A stretch of DNA of 64,000 nucleotides from an uncultured Clostridia bacterium (GTDB lineage Bacteria; Bacillota; Clostridia; Oscillospirales; Acutalibacteraceae): positions 1-64,000 of the forward strand of contig CALWRP010000103.1 of NCBI GenBank assembly GCA_944383955.1. The letters are read 5' to 3'. Positions 33,301 to 41,431 of this stretch are shown in pieces. The notes below the pieces were generated by a model. It saw only the letters and a program-made list of their open reading frames with translations, ran no database searches and was not told where the DNA came from. Positions within the stretch are counted from its first letter, which is position 1; the number at the start of each line of letters is the position of its first letter. A program made the translations under genes and the position numbers.

Positions 33301-33678
33301 ATGGCATGGAATTTGCAGTCCGACCGCCCGATCTATGCCCAGCTGGTCGAGGAGATCCAGCGCAGGATCGTGACGGGCGTTTATCCGGCCGGCTCCAGGC
33401 TTCCTGCCGTGCGGGAGCTGGCCGTCGAGGCGTCGGTCAACCCGAACACGATGCAGCGCGCTCTGGCGAAGCTGGAGGAGGACGGTCTGCTCTACACGCA
33501 GCGGACAAGCGGCAGATTTGTGACGGAGGAGACAGAGAGAATTATGCAGGCGAAGGAAGAGATGGCGGCCGATCTGATCCGCCGGTTTATCGAGAGCATG
33601 GGCACGCTCGGATACACAAGCGAGCAGGCGATGGAGCTCATCAAAAAGCAAAAGGAGGAAGAGCAATGCAAAATCTGA
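33301..33678 (+). CDS. GntR-family (YtrA-type) regulator
   Basis: 125 residues: winged-helix domain with RPIYAQLVEEIQRRIVTGVYPAGSRLPAVRELAVEASVNPNTMQRALAKLEEDGLLYTQRTSGRFV, then a short helical dimer tail ending KKQKEEEQCKI. It is the YtrA subtype, lacking a ligand-binding domain. It follows a strong AAAGGAGG site and a palindromic operator. Its last 13 bases overlap the ABC ATPase gene, which it presumably represses. It differs from the regulator at 10714 in both sequence and operator, so the two modules should be controlled separately. Confidence 0.93.
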   Translation: MAWNLQSDRPIYAQLVEEIQRRIVTGVYPAGSRLPAVRELAVEASVNPNTMQRALAKLEEDGLLYTQRTSGRFVTEETERIMQAKEEMAADLIRRFIESMGTLGYTSEQAMELIKKQKEEEQCKI

Positions 33679-34364
33679 TCGAGTGCCGCGATCTTGTAAA
33701 GACCTTTCCGGGCTGCCAGGCGCTCTGCGGCGTCAATCTGCAAATCCCCGGGGGAAGGATCGTCGGCCTTTTGGGGCCGAACGGCAGCGGCAAGAGCACC
33801 TTTCTCAAGCTTTGCAACGGCCTGCTTGTGCCGGACAGCGGAGAGCTCTTGATCTGCGGGCACGCGCCCGGCGTCGAAACGAAAAAGGTGATTTCCTATC
33901 TGCCGGAGCGCAGCTATCTCAACGACTGGATGAACGTCAGGCAGATGATTCGCTTTTTTGAGGACTTCTATCCCGACTTCGAGACGGCCCGCGCGTATGA
34001 CATGCTCGCCCGCCTCAGCATCAATCCGTCTCAGCGCATGAAGACAATGAGCAAGGGCACGCGCGAGAAGGTCCAGCTGATTCTGGTGATGAGCCGCCGC
34101 GCGCAGCTGTATCTGCTCGATGAGCCCATCGGCGGCGTCGATCCCGCGGCCCGGGACTTCATTCTCAACACCATCATCGGCAACTACAATCCCGAGGGAA
34201 GTGTCCTCATCTCCACGCATCTCATCGCCGATGTGGAGCAGGTGCTGGACGACGTGATCTTCATCAACAACGGCAGAATTGTGCTGTGCGATTCCGTCGA
34301 CAACATTCGCGCGCAGCAGGACAAGAGTGTGGACATGCTGTTCCGGGAGGTATTCAGATGCTGA
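33666..34364 (+). CDS. ABC transporter ATP-binding protein
   Basis: 232 residues: Walker A GPNGSGKST, Q-loop region with SYLPERSYLNDW, degenerate signature MSKGTREKVQ, Walker B LYLLDEPIGGVDP and the switch His in STHLIADVEQVLDDV. It resembles the ATPase of YtrB-like exporters. It starts inside the GntR gene and overlaps the permease start (ATGCTGA, 34358-34364), so all three genes are translationally coupled. The substrate is unknown. Confidence 0.93.
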   Translation: MQNLIECRDLVKTFPGCQALCGVNLQIPGGRIVGLLGPNGSGKSTFLKLCNGLLVPDSGELLICGHAPGVETKKVISYLPERSYLNDWMNVRQMIRFFEDFYPDFETARAYDMLARLSINPSQRMKTMSKGTREKVQLILVMSRRAQLYLLDEPIGGVDPAARDFILNTIIGNYNPEGSVLISTHLIADVEQVLDDVIFINNGRIVLCDSVDNIRAQQDKSVDMLFREVFRC

Positions 34365-35197
34365 AAAAGCTGCTCAAATATGAATTTCAGGCCACGGCGC
34401 GCTTTTTCCTGCCGCTTTATCTTCTGCTCATCGTGCTGGCTCTGCTGACACGGCTCACCATGTCCGTCACGTTTGAGTCCAACCCTGTGCTCAAGAACTA
34501 TCTGGTGGATATTCCGTCCTTCCTGCTCAGCTTTGCCTACGGCGCGGGCCTGCTCTCCATCGGCCTAGTCACGCTGCTGCTGGTGGTGCAGAGGTTTTAC
34601 AAAAACCTGCTTGGGCGCGAGGGCTATCTGATGTTCACCCTTCCCGTCACGCCGGTTCAGCTTCTCTGGAGCAAGCTGCTCGCGGCTCTCGTGTGGGCGG
34701 CCGCGAGCACGCTGGCGGTGATTGTGTCGCTCTTCGTGCTGTTTGCGGATGGAAATGTGTTCTACTTACTCGGGGAAATGTTCAGCTCGTTCTTCGAGGC
34801 GCTCGCGAAGGAGGCGCCGCACAGCTGGATTGTGATGATTTTGTTCCTGGCCGCTCTGATTTTTGGGGCGCTTCATGCTGTCCTGGAGGTCTACATGGCC
34901 ATCGTTCTGGGCTGCCAGGCGAGGAAGAACCGCATTCTCCTCGGCATTGGCGTGTATATTGGCCTCTCCATGGCGGAGCAGTTCCTGATGAGCATTGCCA
35001 TCGTCTCGATGGCTCTGATGCCCGACTTCACAATGGCTCTTCTCTACCTCTTCGGATTCCGCCAGGCGGATCCGGACACCATCTACGCGGTCCTGGAGCT
35101 CTTCCTGACCGGTGTATTGGTGTTCGAGCTGGTGATCGGCGGCGTCTACTACTTCGTGGTGCGCCGCATGCTGATCCACCGCCTGAACCTGGAGTGA
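34358..35197 (+). CDS. ABC transporter permease
   Basis: 279 residues with about six membrane helices: FFLPLYLLLIVLALLTRL, LSFAYGAGLLSIGLVTLLLVVQRFYKNLLGREGYLMFTLPVTP (a stretch typical of ABC-2 permeases fed by GntR modules), LLAALVWAAASTLAVIVSLFVLF, WIVMILFLAALIFGALHAVLEVYMAIVLG, GIGVYIGLSMAEQFLMSIAIV and LVIGGVYYFVVRRML. It overlaps the ATPase gene by seven bases and is the membrane half of that exporter. It ends at a bidirectional terminator facing ftsH. Confidence 0.88.
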   Translation: MLKKLLKYEFQATARFFLPLYLLLIVLALLTRLTMSVTFESNPVLKNYLVDIPSFLLSFAYGAGLLSIGLVTLLLVVQRFYKNLLGREGYLMFTLPVTPVQLLWSKLLAALVWAAASTLAVIVSLFVLFADGNVFYLLGEMFSSFFEALAKEAPHSWIVMILFLAALIFGALHAVLEVYMAIVLGCQARKNRILLGIGVYIGLSMAEQFLMSIAIVSMALMPDFTMALLYLFGFRQADPDTIYAVLELFLTGVLVFELVIGGVYYFVVRRMLIHRLNLE

Positions 35198-35273
35198 GCG
35201 CACGCCCGCCGGCGAAGCGTCTTCTTCGGAGCAAAAGTCCGCTGCGGCGCTTCCGTTCCTGACAAACACCGCA

Positions 35274-35309
35274 AAAAATCCGGAGCCCCGGCGGGACTCC
35301 GGATTTTTT
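35274..35309. terminator. Bidirectional terminator between ABC module and ftsH
   Basis: 12-bp arms AAAAATCCGGAG (35274-35285) and CTCCGGATTTTT (35297-35308); the A-run and T-run serve both directions between the convergent genes. Confidence 0.88.
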
Positions 35310-35317
35310 ATGCGCCG

Positions 35318-37162
35318 TCAGCCCTTCAGGGCGGCGGGCGCGTCGCATTTCTTCAGGATATCCATAAACTCCTCGCCGGTGATGGTTTCCTTCTCCAGCA
35401 GGTAGTGCGCCAGCTCGTGGAGAGCGGGGAGGTTTTCCTTGAGAATGGAGATGGCCTTCTCGTGCGCCTTGCCGATGAGGGCGATGGCCTCCTCGTCCAC
35501 CATGCGCGCCGTTCCCTCCGAGCAGGCAAGGGAGGCGTCGCCGCCGAGGTACTTGTTCGATTCCGTCTCCAGGGCGATCATGCCGAATTTCTCCGACATG
35601 CCGAGGCGGGTGATCATGGAGCGGGCAAGCTTGGTGGCCTGCTCGATGTCGTTGGACGCGCCGGAGGTGCAGGTGCCGAAGATGAGCTCCTCCGCCGAGC
35701 GTCCGCCGGTCAGGGTGGCGATCTTGTTGAAGATTTCCTCGCGGCTCATCAGCACGCTCTCATCCTCGGAGACCTGCATGGTGTAGCCGAGCGCGCCGGA
35801 GGTGCGGGGGATGATGGTGATCTTGTGCACGGGGGCGGATTCCGTCTGTTTGGCCGCCACCAGGGCGTGGCCGATCTCGTGGTAGGCGACGATCTGCTTT
35901 TCCTTGGGGGCAATGACGGCGCCCTTTCTCTGGTAGCCCGCGATGATCACCTCCACGCTCTCCTCCAGGTCCTCCTGCGTCACCGCATAGCGGCCAAGGC
36001 GCACCGCGCGCAGGGCGGCCTCGTTGATGATGTTGGCGAGCTCTGCGCCGGAAGCGCCCGCCGTCGCTCTGGCGATCGCGTTGAAATCGATGTCGGGGCC
36101 AAGCTTGACGTCCTGGGCGTGCACGCGCAGGATGGCTTCGCGCCCCTGCAAATCGGGCAGCTCCACGGGAATGCGGCGGTCGAAGCGGCCGGGGCGCAGC
36201 AGAGCCTGGTCGAGCGATTCGGGGCGGTTGGTGGCGGCCAGGATGACGACGCCCTTCTTGCCGTCGAAGCCGTCCATCTCCGTCAGCAGCTGGTTGAGGG
36301 TTTGCTCGCGCTCGTCGTTTCCGGTGAAGCCGCCGCTGTCGCGCTTCTTGCCGATGGTGTCGATCTCGTCGATGAAGACGATGCAGGGAGCCTTCTCCTG
36401 CGCCTGCTTGAAGAGATCGCGCACCTTGGCGGCGCCCATGCCGACGAACATTTCCACGAACTCAGAGCCGGAGATGGAGAAGAACGGCACGTTTGCCTCA
36501 CCCGCGACGGCCTTGGCCAGCAGCGTTTTGCCGGTGCCGGGAGGGCCGACGAGCAGCGCGCCCTTGGGCATGGTGGCGCCGATGGACTCATATTTCTTCG
36601 GGTCGTGCAGGAAGTCGACGATCTCCTTGAGCGCCTCCTTGGCCTCATCCTCGCCGGCCACGTCGGCAAAGGTCTTGCCCGTCTGGGCGGCCACATAGAT
36701 TTTGGCGTTGCTCTTGCCGAAAGACATCGCGTTCGGCCCGCCCATCTTCTTCTGCATGTTGCGGATCAGCAGGTAGCCCACGCCCCAGAGCAGGGCGGTC
36801 GGCAGAATGAGACCCATGAGCAGCGAGAGCCAGGGCGATTCCTCCTTGGGGATGACGTTCGAGAACTTGACGCCCGCCTCCGTCAGCCGATCCACGAGCT
36901 CCGGATCGTCCCACGCGCCGGTGACGTAGATATAGCGATCGGTTTCGTCGACGGTGTTGAAGGCGATCACGTCGCCGTCCTTCTGCACCTCCTTGACCTC
37001 GCCGTTTTCCAGCATGGTGAGGAAGGTGCCGTAGTCCACCTCCTTGGTGGACAGGCGGTCGAGCTGCGGCATGAGGATGGTGTTGAGCACCGCCATCACG
37101 GCCAGGACAATCACACAGTACCAAATAAGGGATTTGTGGGGATTCTTCTTTTGTTCTACCAT
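35318..37162 (-). CDS. ftsH: ATP-dependent zinc metalloprotease FtsH
   Basis: 614 residues, a membrane AAA+ protease that removes faulty membrane and regulatory proteins. Helix 1 (about 13-31) and helix 2 (about 112-134) enclose an extracytoplasmic domain. The AAA domain has Walker A GPPGTGKT (206-213), Walker B IVFIDE (261-266), the pore motif FVGMG and the arginine fingers LRPGRFDRR (322-330). The zinc site HEIGH lies at 428-432, with the third ligand in the later Glu/Asp-rich helices. The start has GGAGGTAATCG. A -10-like TATAAT lies on the minus strand at 37231-37226, but its -35 is weak. An AT-rich stretch at 37255-37310 separates it from the divergent MarR gene. Confidence 0.97.
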   Translation of the reverse strand: MVEQKKNPHKSLIWYCVIVLAVMAVLNTILMPQLDRLSTKEVDYGTFLTMLENGEVKEVQKDGDVIAFNTVDETDRYIYVTGAWDDPELVDRLTEAGVKFSNVIPKEESPWLSLLMGLILPTALLWGVGYLLIRNMQKKMGGPNAMSFGKSNAKIYVAAQTGKTFADVAGEDEAKEALKEIVDFLHDPKKYESIGATMPKGALLVGPPGTGKTLLAKAVAGEANVPFFSISGSEFVEMFVGMGAAKVRDLFKQAQEKAPCIVFIDEIDTIGKKRDSGGFTGNDEREQTLNQLLTEMDGFDGKKGVVILAATNRPESLDQALLRPGRFDRRIPVELPDLQGREAILRVHAQDVKLGPDIDFNAIARATAGASGAELANIINEAALRAVRLGRYAVTQEDLEESVEVIIAGYQRKGAVIAPKEKQIVAYHEIGHALVAAKQTESAPVHKITIIPRTSGALGYTMQVSEDESVLMSREEIFNKIATLTGGRSAEELIFGTCTSGASNDIEQATKLARSMITRLGMSEKFGMIALETESNKYLGGDASLACSEGTARMVDEEAIALIGKAHEKAISILKENLPALHELAHYLLEKETITGEEFMDILKKCDAPAALKG

Positions 37163-37313
37163 GGTCGATTACCTCCAGTGTTTGGGAGAATCCGGGCGAA
37201 AAAACACGGTTCTGCTTTTGGCCTTATTATAGTGCCCCCCAAAAGAAAAAGCATGAATAATTAGTTAACTTTTATTTACATTAAATTTTTATTTATTGTT
37301 CACGATTTGTTTG

Positions 37314-37342
37314 TTGACATGCCCTTCTGCGCTCTGTATAAT
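37314..37342 (+). promoter_or_regulatory. Perfect-consensus promoter of the MarR operon
   Basis: TTGACA (37314-37319), 17 bases, TATAAT (37337-37342), about 127 bases before the MarR start. Confidence 0.85.
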
Positions 37343-37469
37343 GATCGCCTAAGGCTTGTTCCAACGGCACAGAGCGCGCGGGATTTCCCTCGGAGCGAGG
37401 AGCTGCCGGGGAACATGCCGCCCAATGGTACGATGATGCCGTAGATATTTGAAGAAGGAGGTGGGCGCG

Positions 37470-37928
37470 GTGACGGAAAAAAGAAAAGAGCTCGCGCGCG
37501 AGCTGCTCCGCTTGATGCCGCTTCTGTTTCGCCGCATGTTCCAGGCGAGCAGGAGAACGGTGCTGCCCGATCTGCCGCCGACGCAGCTGCAGACGATGAT
37601 GCTGCTCGAACGGGTGAAGGGGCGGGCCTGCATGACCTGGATCGCAGATGAGCTCTGCATCTCGCGGCAGCAGTTCACAAAGGTGGCAAACGCGCTGGAG
37701 GCGCGCGGCTTTGCCAGGCGGGAGCAGAGCCAGGAAAACCGCCGCACCGTGTATCTCACCCTGACGCAGGAGGGGGAGCAAGCCCTTTCCTCCATTTTGA
37801 GCGAGGCCGTGGATAAATTTGCCCAGTCTCTGTCCTCCTTTGCGGAGCCGGAGATCGACACGCTCTCCCGCGCGGCGTCCATTCTGCAATCTCATCTTGG
37901 AAAGGATCGAGGGGAAGAAAATGAATAA
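37470..37928 (+). CDS. MarR-family transcriptional regulator
   Basis: 152 residues with the winged-helix MarR layout: dimer helix (RKELARELLRLMPLLFRRMFQ), recognition region MTWIADELCISRQQFTKVANALEARGFARREQSQENRRTVYLTLTQEGEQAL with the wing ENRRTVYLTLT, and a C-terminal dimer helix. Start GTG 37470 is chosen for its AAGGAGG site eight bases upstream; a TTG at 37449 lies before that site. Its last eight bases overlap the next gene, a small membrane protein that it probably controls. The inducer is unknown. Confidence 0.92.
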   Translation: MTEKRKELARELLRLMPLLFRRMFQASRRTVLPDLPPTQLQTMMLLERVKGRACMTWIADELCISRQQFTKVANALEARGFARREQSQENRRTVYLTLTQEGEQALSSILSEAVDKFAQSLSSFAEPEIDTLSRAASILQSHLGKDRGEENE

Positions 37929-38334
37929 CTTTTTCATGCGCTTTCAGCAGTGGATGCAGCGCCTCATGTACGGCCGCTACGGCACCGATCGGCTCAACTG
38001 GCTTCTTCTGATCTTGTATCTCGTCTTCTGGGCCCTGGGAGCCTTTACGAGGTTTTTGCTGTTTCCCATTCTCGCCTGGATTTTGCTCATCCTGGTCTTT
38101 TTCCGCATGTTTTCCCGCAACACGTCGAAGCGCTGGGCGGAGAATCAGAAATTTCTTTCCGCCTGGAGCCGGGTCAAGGGCTTTTTCAGCGGCCGGTCCG
38201 CCGAGCTCCACGATCGGGATCACCGCTATTATCATTGCCCCAAATGCAAAAATAAATTGCGCGTGCCCAGGGGAAAGGGAAAGATTCAGATCACGTGTCC
38301 CGTCTGCCACACCGAGTTTATCAAAAAGACGTGA
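37921..38334 (+). CDS. Small membrane protein with C-terminal zinc ribbon
   Basis: 137 residues: a basic amphipathic N-terminus (MNNFFMRFQQWMQRLMYGRYG), two hydrophobic helices (LNWLLLILYLVFWALGAF and FLLFPILAWILLILVFFRMF), a basic linker, and a zinc-ribbon end with CPKCK and CPVC pairs (about residues 105-130). Similar small proteins, often annotated as zinc-ribbon or DUF-type, occur in clostridia without known function. The ATG overlaps the MarR stop, so regulator and protein are translated together. A long terminator stem follows. Confidence 0.8.
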   Translation: MNNFFMRFQQWMQRLMYGRYGTDRLNWLLLILYLVFWALGAFTRFLLFPILAWILLILVFFRMFSRNTSKRWAENQKFLSAWSRVKGFFSGRSAELHDRDHRYYHCPKCKNKLRVPRGKGKIQITCPVCHTEFIKKT

Positions 38335-38378
38335 GCACAGCCTGCCCTGCGGCGAAGCTCCGGCGGGGCTTACCGAAA

Positions 38379-38437
38379 ACATAAAAACCGGGGACGTTTC
38401 GAGTGTATCGCTCAAAACGTCCCCGGTTTTTTTATGT
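38379..38437. terminator. Long bidirectional terminator
   Basis: Arms of about 21 bp, starting ACATAAAAACCGGGGACGTT (38379) and ending ACGTCCCCGGTTTTTTTATG (to about 38437), with an inner GAG/CTC pair; the A and T runs suit termination from both convergent sides. Confidence 0.85.
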
Positions 38438-38569
38438 TTGGCGCGAGCTGTTCTGCGGCAGCTCATATAAATGCTTCGTCCGGAACCGGACGCCTTGCCT
38501 CACGGCTGCGCGGACAGCTGCCCGGCGGCCCGGCAATCGGGATCGGCCGGTGGAACGGACGCACGGCGC

Positions 38570-39493
38570 TCAGATATCGTCGTCGCCCTCATCGTCGTCG
38601 TCGAGCTCCAGCCTGGCCTCCGGCTCCGGCTTGGGCACGATGTGCAGGTGCGGCGGGGAGGCGAGGTTCTCGCCCTCCTTCGCAATCTCCTCCTGCAGGG
38701 GCTCTCCGGACTGATCGTCCTCCGGGTGCTGCTGCTCCGGCTTTGGCGCCGCCGTGGCGATGCTGTTCTTGCGCACGGCGATGGGGAGGAGCTGATCCTT
38801 TTCACGGTGATAGAGGAAGAGGATCGGCTCGAGCGGATGCGCGCGAAGCTTCGGATCATGGATGAGCTTCATGCACACGGCGTTCATTTTCGGCAGCATG
38901 TCCTGCCGCTTTTTCTCCGGCACAAAGAGAATCAGGCCGCGCACCGGCACAGTGATCAGGAGGTTGTCGTCGAATTTTTTCGCCAGCTCCTTCCACAGCC
39001 CCTTGAAGAGGAGGAAGGAGGAGACGTGGTTCGGATTGCCGTCGATGAGATAGCCGAAGTCGGCGGCGCGCACCTGGAATTTCACGTTCTGCGCCAGATT
39101 GCGCACGGAGAGCCGGAGCAGATCCTGCAGGGACACGGAGTCCGGCACGGCCGATTTCTGCAGGAAGCGGAACGAGCTTCCCGTGTCCTCCACAAAGAAG
39201 ATCTTCGAGGAGAAGAAGGGAATGCAGGGCAGGGGGATATCGATTCTGCGCCCGCCCGTCTCAAAGGGGAGGAAGGGCGGCGTGTTGACGGGAGCAAAGA
39301 AGGGATAGAGGCGGGGAGAGAGCTCCTCAAACTGCTGCTGCTTTTTTGCCTCTGCCGGATCCGGGGCCGGGGCCTGCGTCTCCTGCGCGGCCTTGGCCTG
39401 ATCGGCCTGAGCCTCCGGCGTCAGGATCGATTCCTGCCGCCGAGGCTGCTCCTCCTTCTCCCGGTTCTTTTTAAATCTTGAAAAAAATCCCAT
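38570..39493 (-). CDS. Hypothetical protein, possibly DUF1444/YtpQ-like
   Basis: 307 residues. An N-terminal basic segment (MGFFSRFKKNREKEEQ) and a Gln/Ala/Pro-rich linker lead to a folded core (about 60-240) with LSVRNLAQNVKFQVR, NPNHVSSFLLFKGLWKELAKKFDDNLLITVPVRGLILFVPEKK, where the order Asn-Leu, Leu-Trp, Val-Pro resembles the DUF1444 (YtpQ) family. The C-terminus is acidic and ends DDDDEGDDDI. No catalytic motif is seen. The ATG at 39493 follows GAAAGGAAG. It lies 14 bases after MYG1 in a minus-strand operon with AraC. The DUF1444 link is a by-eye suggestion. Confidence 0.6.
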   Translation of the reverse strand: MGFFSRFKKNREKEEQPRRQESILTPEAQADQAKAAQETQAPAPDPAEAKKQQQFEELSPRLYPFFAPVNTPPFLPFETGGRRIDIPLPCIPFFSSKIFFVEDTGSSFRFLQKSAVPDSVSLQDLLRLSVRNLAQNVKFQVRAADFGYLIDGNPNHVSSFLLFKGLWKELAKKFDDNLLITVPVRGLILFVPEKKRQDMLPKMNAVCMKLIHDPKLRAHPLEPILFLYHREKDQLLPIAVRKNSIATAAPKPEQQHPEDDQSGEPLQEEIAKEGENLASPPHLHIVPKPEPEARLELDDDDEGDDDI

Positions 39494-39507
39494 CGGAATC
39501 TTCCTTT

Positions 39508-40368
39508 CTATTTTCTTTCTCCCGCCAGCTGGGCCAGCCGGCAGGCGGCAACCGCGTCCGCCTCCGTGTCGCAGGTGACGAGGAAGCGGCCGTTGTGGCA
39601 GAAGCGGATGGTGGCGAGGCCCGTCAGGCTTTGCAGCTCCTGTGCGGATTTCCCGGCCCACGCGGCGGGGAAATCCACCCTGGCTCTGCCGTCCTCGCCG
39701 CTGGGAACGACCTGCGCCCCGTAGCCGCCGCGCTGAGACGGATAGACGACGAACTCGGCCCCGCTGTGGCAGAGCACCGCCTTCCACGGGCAGTAGCGGT
39801 CGAGCACGACCACGCCGCCGTCCATGCGGCCGAGCGCCTCCCGCACCAGGGAGGAGGCGCGGCACACCGCCCAGATCTCCTCGAGCCGCTGCCGCAGGAT
39901 GACGCATGCAAAGTCCACGGCGCGAAAATACTGCTCGTCCACCGGTTCTTCGGAATCCCAGGCCGGGTTGAACGAGCCGATCACGGAGGCGAGCTCGGCG
40001 CCGCAGCCGGTGTTGTCGTCCAGGTCGAGGGGCTGCACGAACTGCTCGTCAAAGCGGGCGGCCTCGCGGGCCGCGTCCTCGGCGGAGCAGCCGCGGCGCA
40101 GCAGGGCCTCGCCGAAGGCGCGCCACAGCAAACCGAAGGCGGCGTAGGGCACGCCGTTTTCCCGCACGGGAGCGCCCTGCTGATGGTGATCGAACGCGCC
40201 CCAGCCGACGTCGAACGCCAGCCCGTCGAAGTTTTCCGGCACCTGATAAACGCGCGTGATGCCGATGCCGGGCCGCAGCAGGCGCAGCAGCGCGCCGGAG
40301 AAGACGTCGTCCGCGTGAAATTTGCCCGCGTGCGTCACCGCGCACGGCGGGATGTTCAAAAGCTCCAT
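39508..40368 (-). CDS. MYG1-family (UPF0160) metal-dependent protein
   Basis: 286 residues of the MYG1/GAMM1 family, related to DHH phosphoesterases. The family motif THAGKFHADDVFSGALLRLL opens the protein, followed by DVGWGAFDHHQQG, with His and Asp pairs expected to bind metal ions, and later FACVILRQRLEE and RYCPWKAVL. Eukaryotic MYG1 is a 3'-5' RNA exonuclease; bacterial members are barely studied. It starts 9 bases after the AraC stop with a weak AGGATGA site and is probably co-transcribed with AraC and the gene after it. Confidence 0.88.
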   Translation of the reverse strand: MELLNIPPCAVTHAGKFHADDVFSGALLRLLRPGIGITRVYQVPENFDGLAFDVGWGAFDHHQQGAPVRENGVPYAAFGLLWRAFGEALLRRGCSAEDAAREAARFDEQFVQPLDLDDNTGCGAELASVIGSFNPAWDSEEPVDEQYFRAVDFACVILRQRLEEIWAVCRASSLVREALGRMDGGVVVLDRYCPWKAVLCHSGAEFVVYPSQRGGYGAQVVPSGEDGRARVDFPAAWAGKSAQELQSLTGLATIRFCHNGRFLVTCDTEADAVAACRLAQLAGERK

Positions 40369-40374
40369 GGTCTG

Positions 40375-41190
40375 TCAATCATCCTTCTCTCCCGCATGGA
40401 AGGCAGCCCGCTGCCGGAAATAGGCCGGGCTGATCCCATACTTCTTTTTGAATATCTTGGAAAAATTATAAACGTCGTCATAGCCCACGGAATGGGCCGT
40501 CTCCGTCACCGTGCAGGCGCTGTTTTCCAGCAAATCCGCCGCGCGGTTGAGGCGGATGCGCACCAGATACTCCTTCGGCGTCATGCCCGTCTCGCGCAGG
40601 AAAATCCGGCTCAGATACCGCCGGTCGATGCCCAGCATAGAGGCGATCGACTCGATGGAGACCGGCAGCGCGTAGTTGGCGCGGATATAGTCGGAGGTGC
40701 GCGTCACGTAGTCGCGCGGCGTGTGCACGGCCGTTTCCTGCGCGCACAGCACGCTGAACAGCTCGTAGAGCAGCGAGCACAGGGAAAGCTCGGTGGAGGG
40801 CGTCCGGTCCGGGATCGCCCGCAGCTCCTCGAAGAGGTACGACACCTGCGGCGTGTCCCGCCAGCAGACCTCCTCGGTGAACCCGGCGGAGTGCAGCAGG
40901 GAGGCGCACAGCGAGCCGTCAAAGCCGATCCAGATGTATTCCCAGGGCGAGCGCTCGTCCGCCTGGTAGTATGTCAGCTCGCCGGGGCGGATGAGGAACA
41001 TGCAGCCGCGGTGCAGCGCGTGCGTGACGCCGCCGCGGGCAAAGATGCCCTTGCCGTTCATCACATAGTGAATCAGGTAATAGTCGCGCGAGGCATAGCC
41101 GTAGGCATGGCTCGGCTCGCAGCGCTCGCTGCCGTAGGAGATGGGATTGAGGCCGGGAAAGCCTCTGTTGAGAACGGAACGGTCCAGCAT
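40375..41190 (-). CDS. AraC-family transcriptional regulator
   Basis: 271 residues: an N-terminal AraC-type cupin (residues about 20-110; SHAYGYASRDYYLIHYVMNGKGIF, FLIRPGELTYYQAD) for sugar sensing, and a C-terminal double helix-turn-helix (about 170-265) with IASMLGIDRRYLSRIFLRETGMTPKEYLVRIRLNRAADLLENSACTVTETAHSVGYDDVYNFSKIFKKKYGISPAYFR. It is divergent from the GH4 glycosidase across a 241-base gap, which suggests that it activates that gene. The gap has an extended -10 TGGTATTAT (complement of 41322-41329) for this gene and a TGGTATTCT near 41372-41380 for the glycosidase. Confidence 0.92.
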   Translation of the reverse strand: MLDRSVLNRGFPGLNPISYGSERCEPSHAYGYASRDYYLIHYVMNGKGIFARGGVTHALHRGCMFLIRPGELTYYQADERSPWEYIWIGFDGSLCASLLHSAGFTEEVCWRDTPQVSYLFEELRAIPDRTPSTELSLCSLLYELFSVLCAQETAVHTPRDYVTRTSDYIRANYALPVSIESIASMLGIDRRYLSRIFLRETGMTPKEYLVRIRLNRAADLLENSACTVTETAHSVGYDDVYNFSKIFKKKYGISPAYFRQRAAFHAGEKDD

Positions 41191-41431
41191 GCGATCCTTT
41201 GCTCTCCTTTCGCGCGGCGGGCGCGGGTCTGCGCGCCGTTTTGCCCACAGGCGGGGGCCGGGGACGGCCCGTTTTTTCCGCCCTCTCCGCGTCCTGCGGG
41301 GAGGGCGCGGACATTAGTTACATAATACCATGAAAGGATTCCTTTATGCAATTCTTTTTTTCAGGCGCGCATGGTATTCTTTGAATAGAAAAGGGGATGC
41401 GTTCCCCGGATTTTTTAGGAGGAGTTGCAGT

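Noticed and set aside
39478-41325. 615-codon plus-strand open frame
   Set aside because: It is antisense to the MYG1 and AraC genes, which have clear domains.
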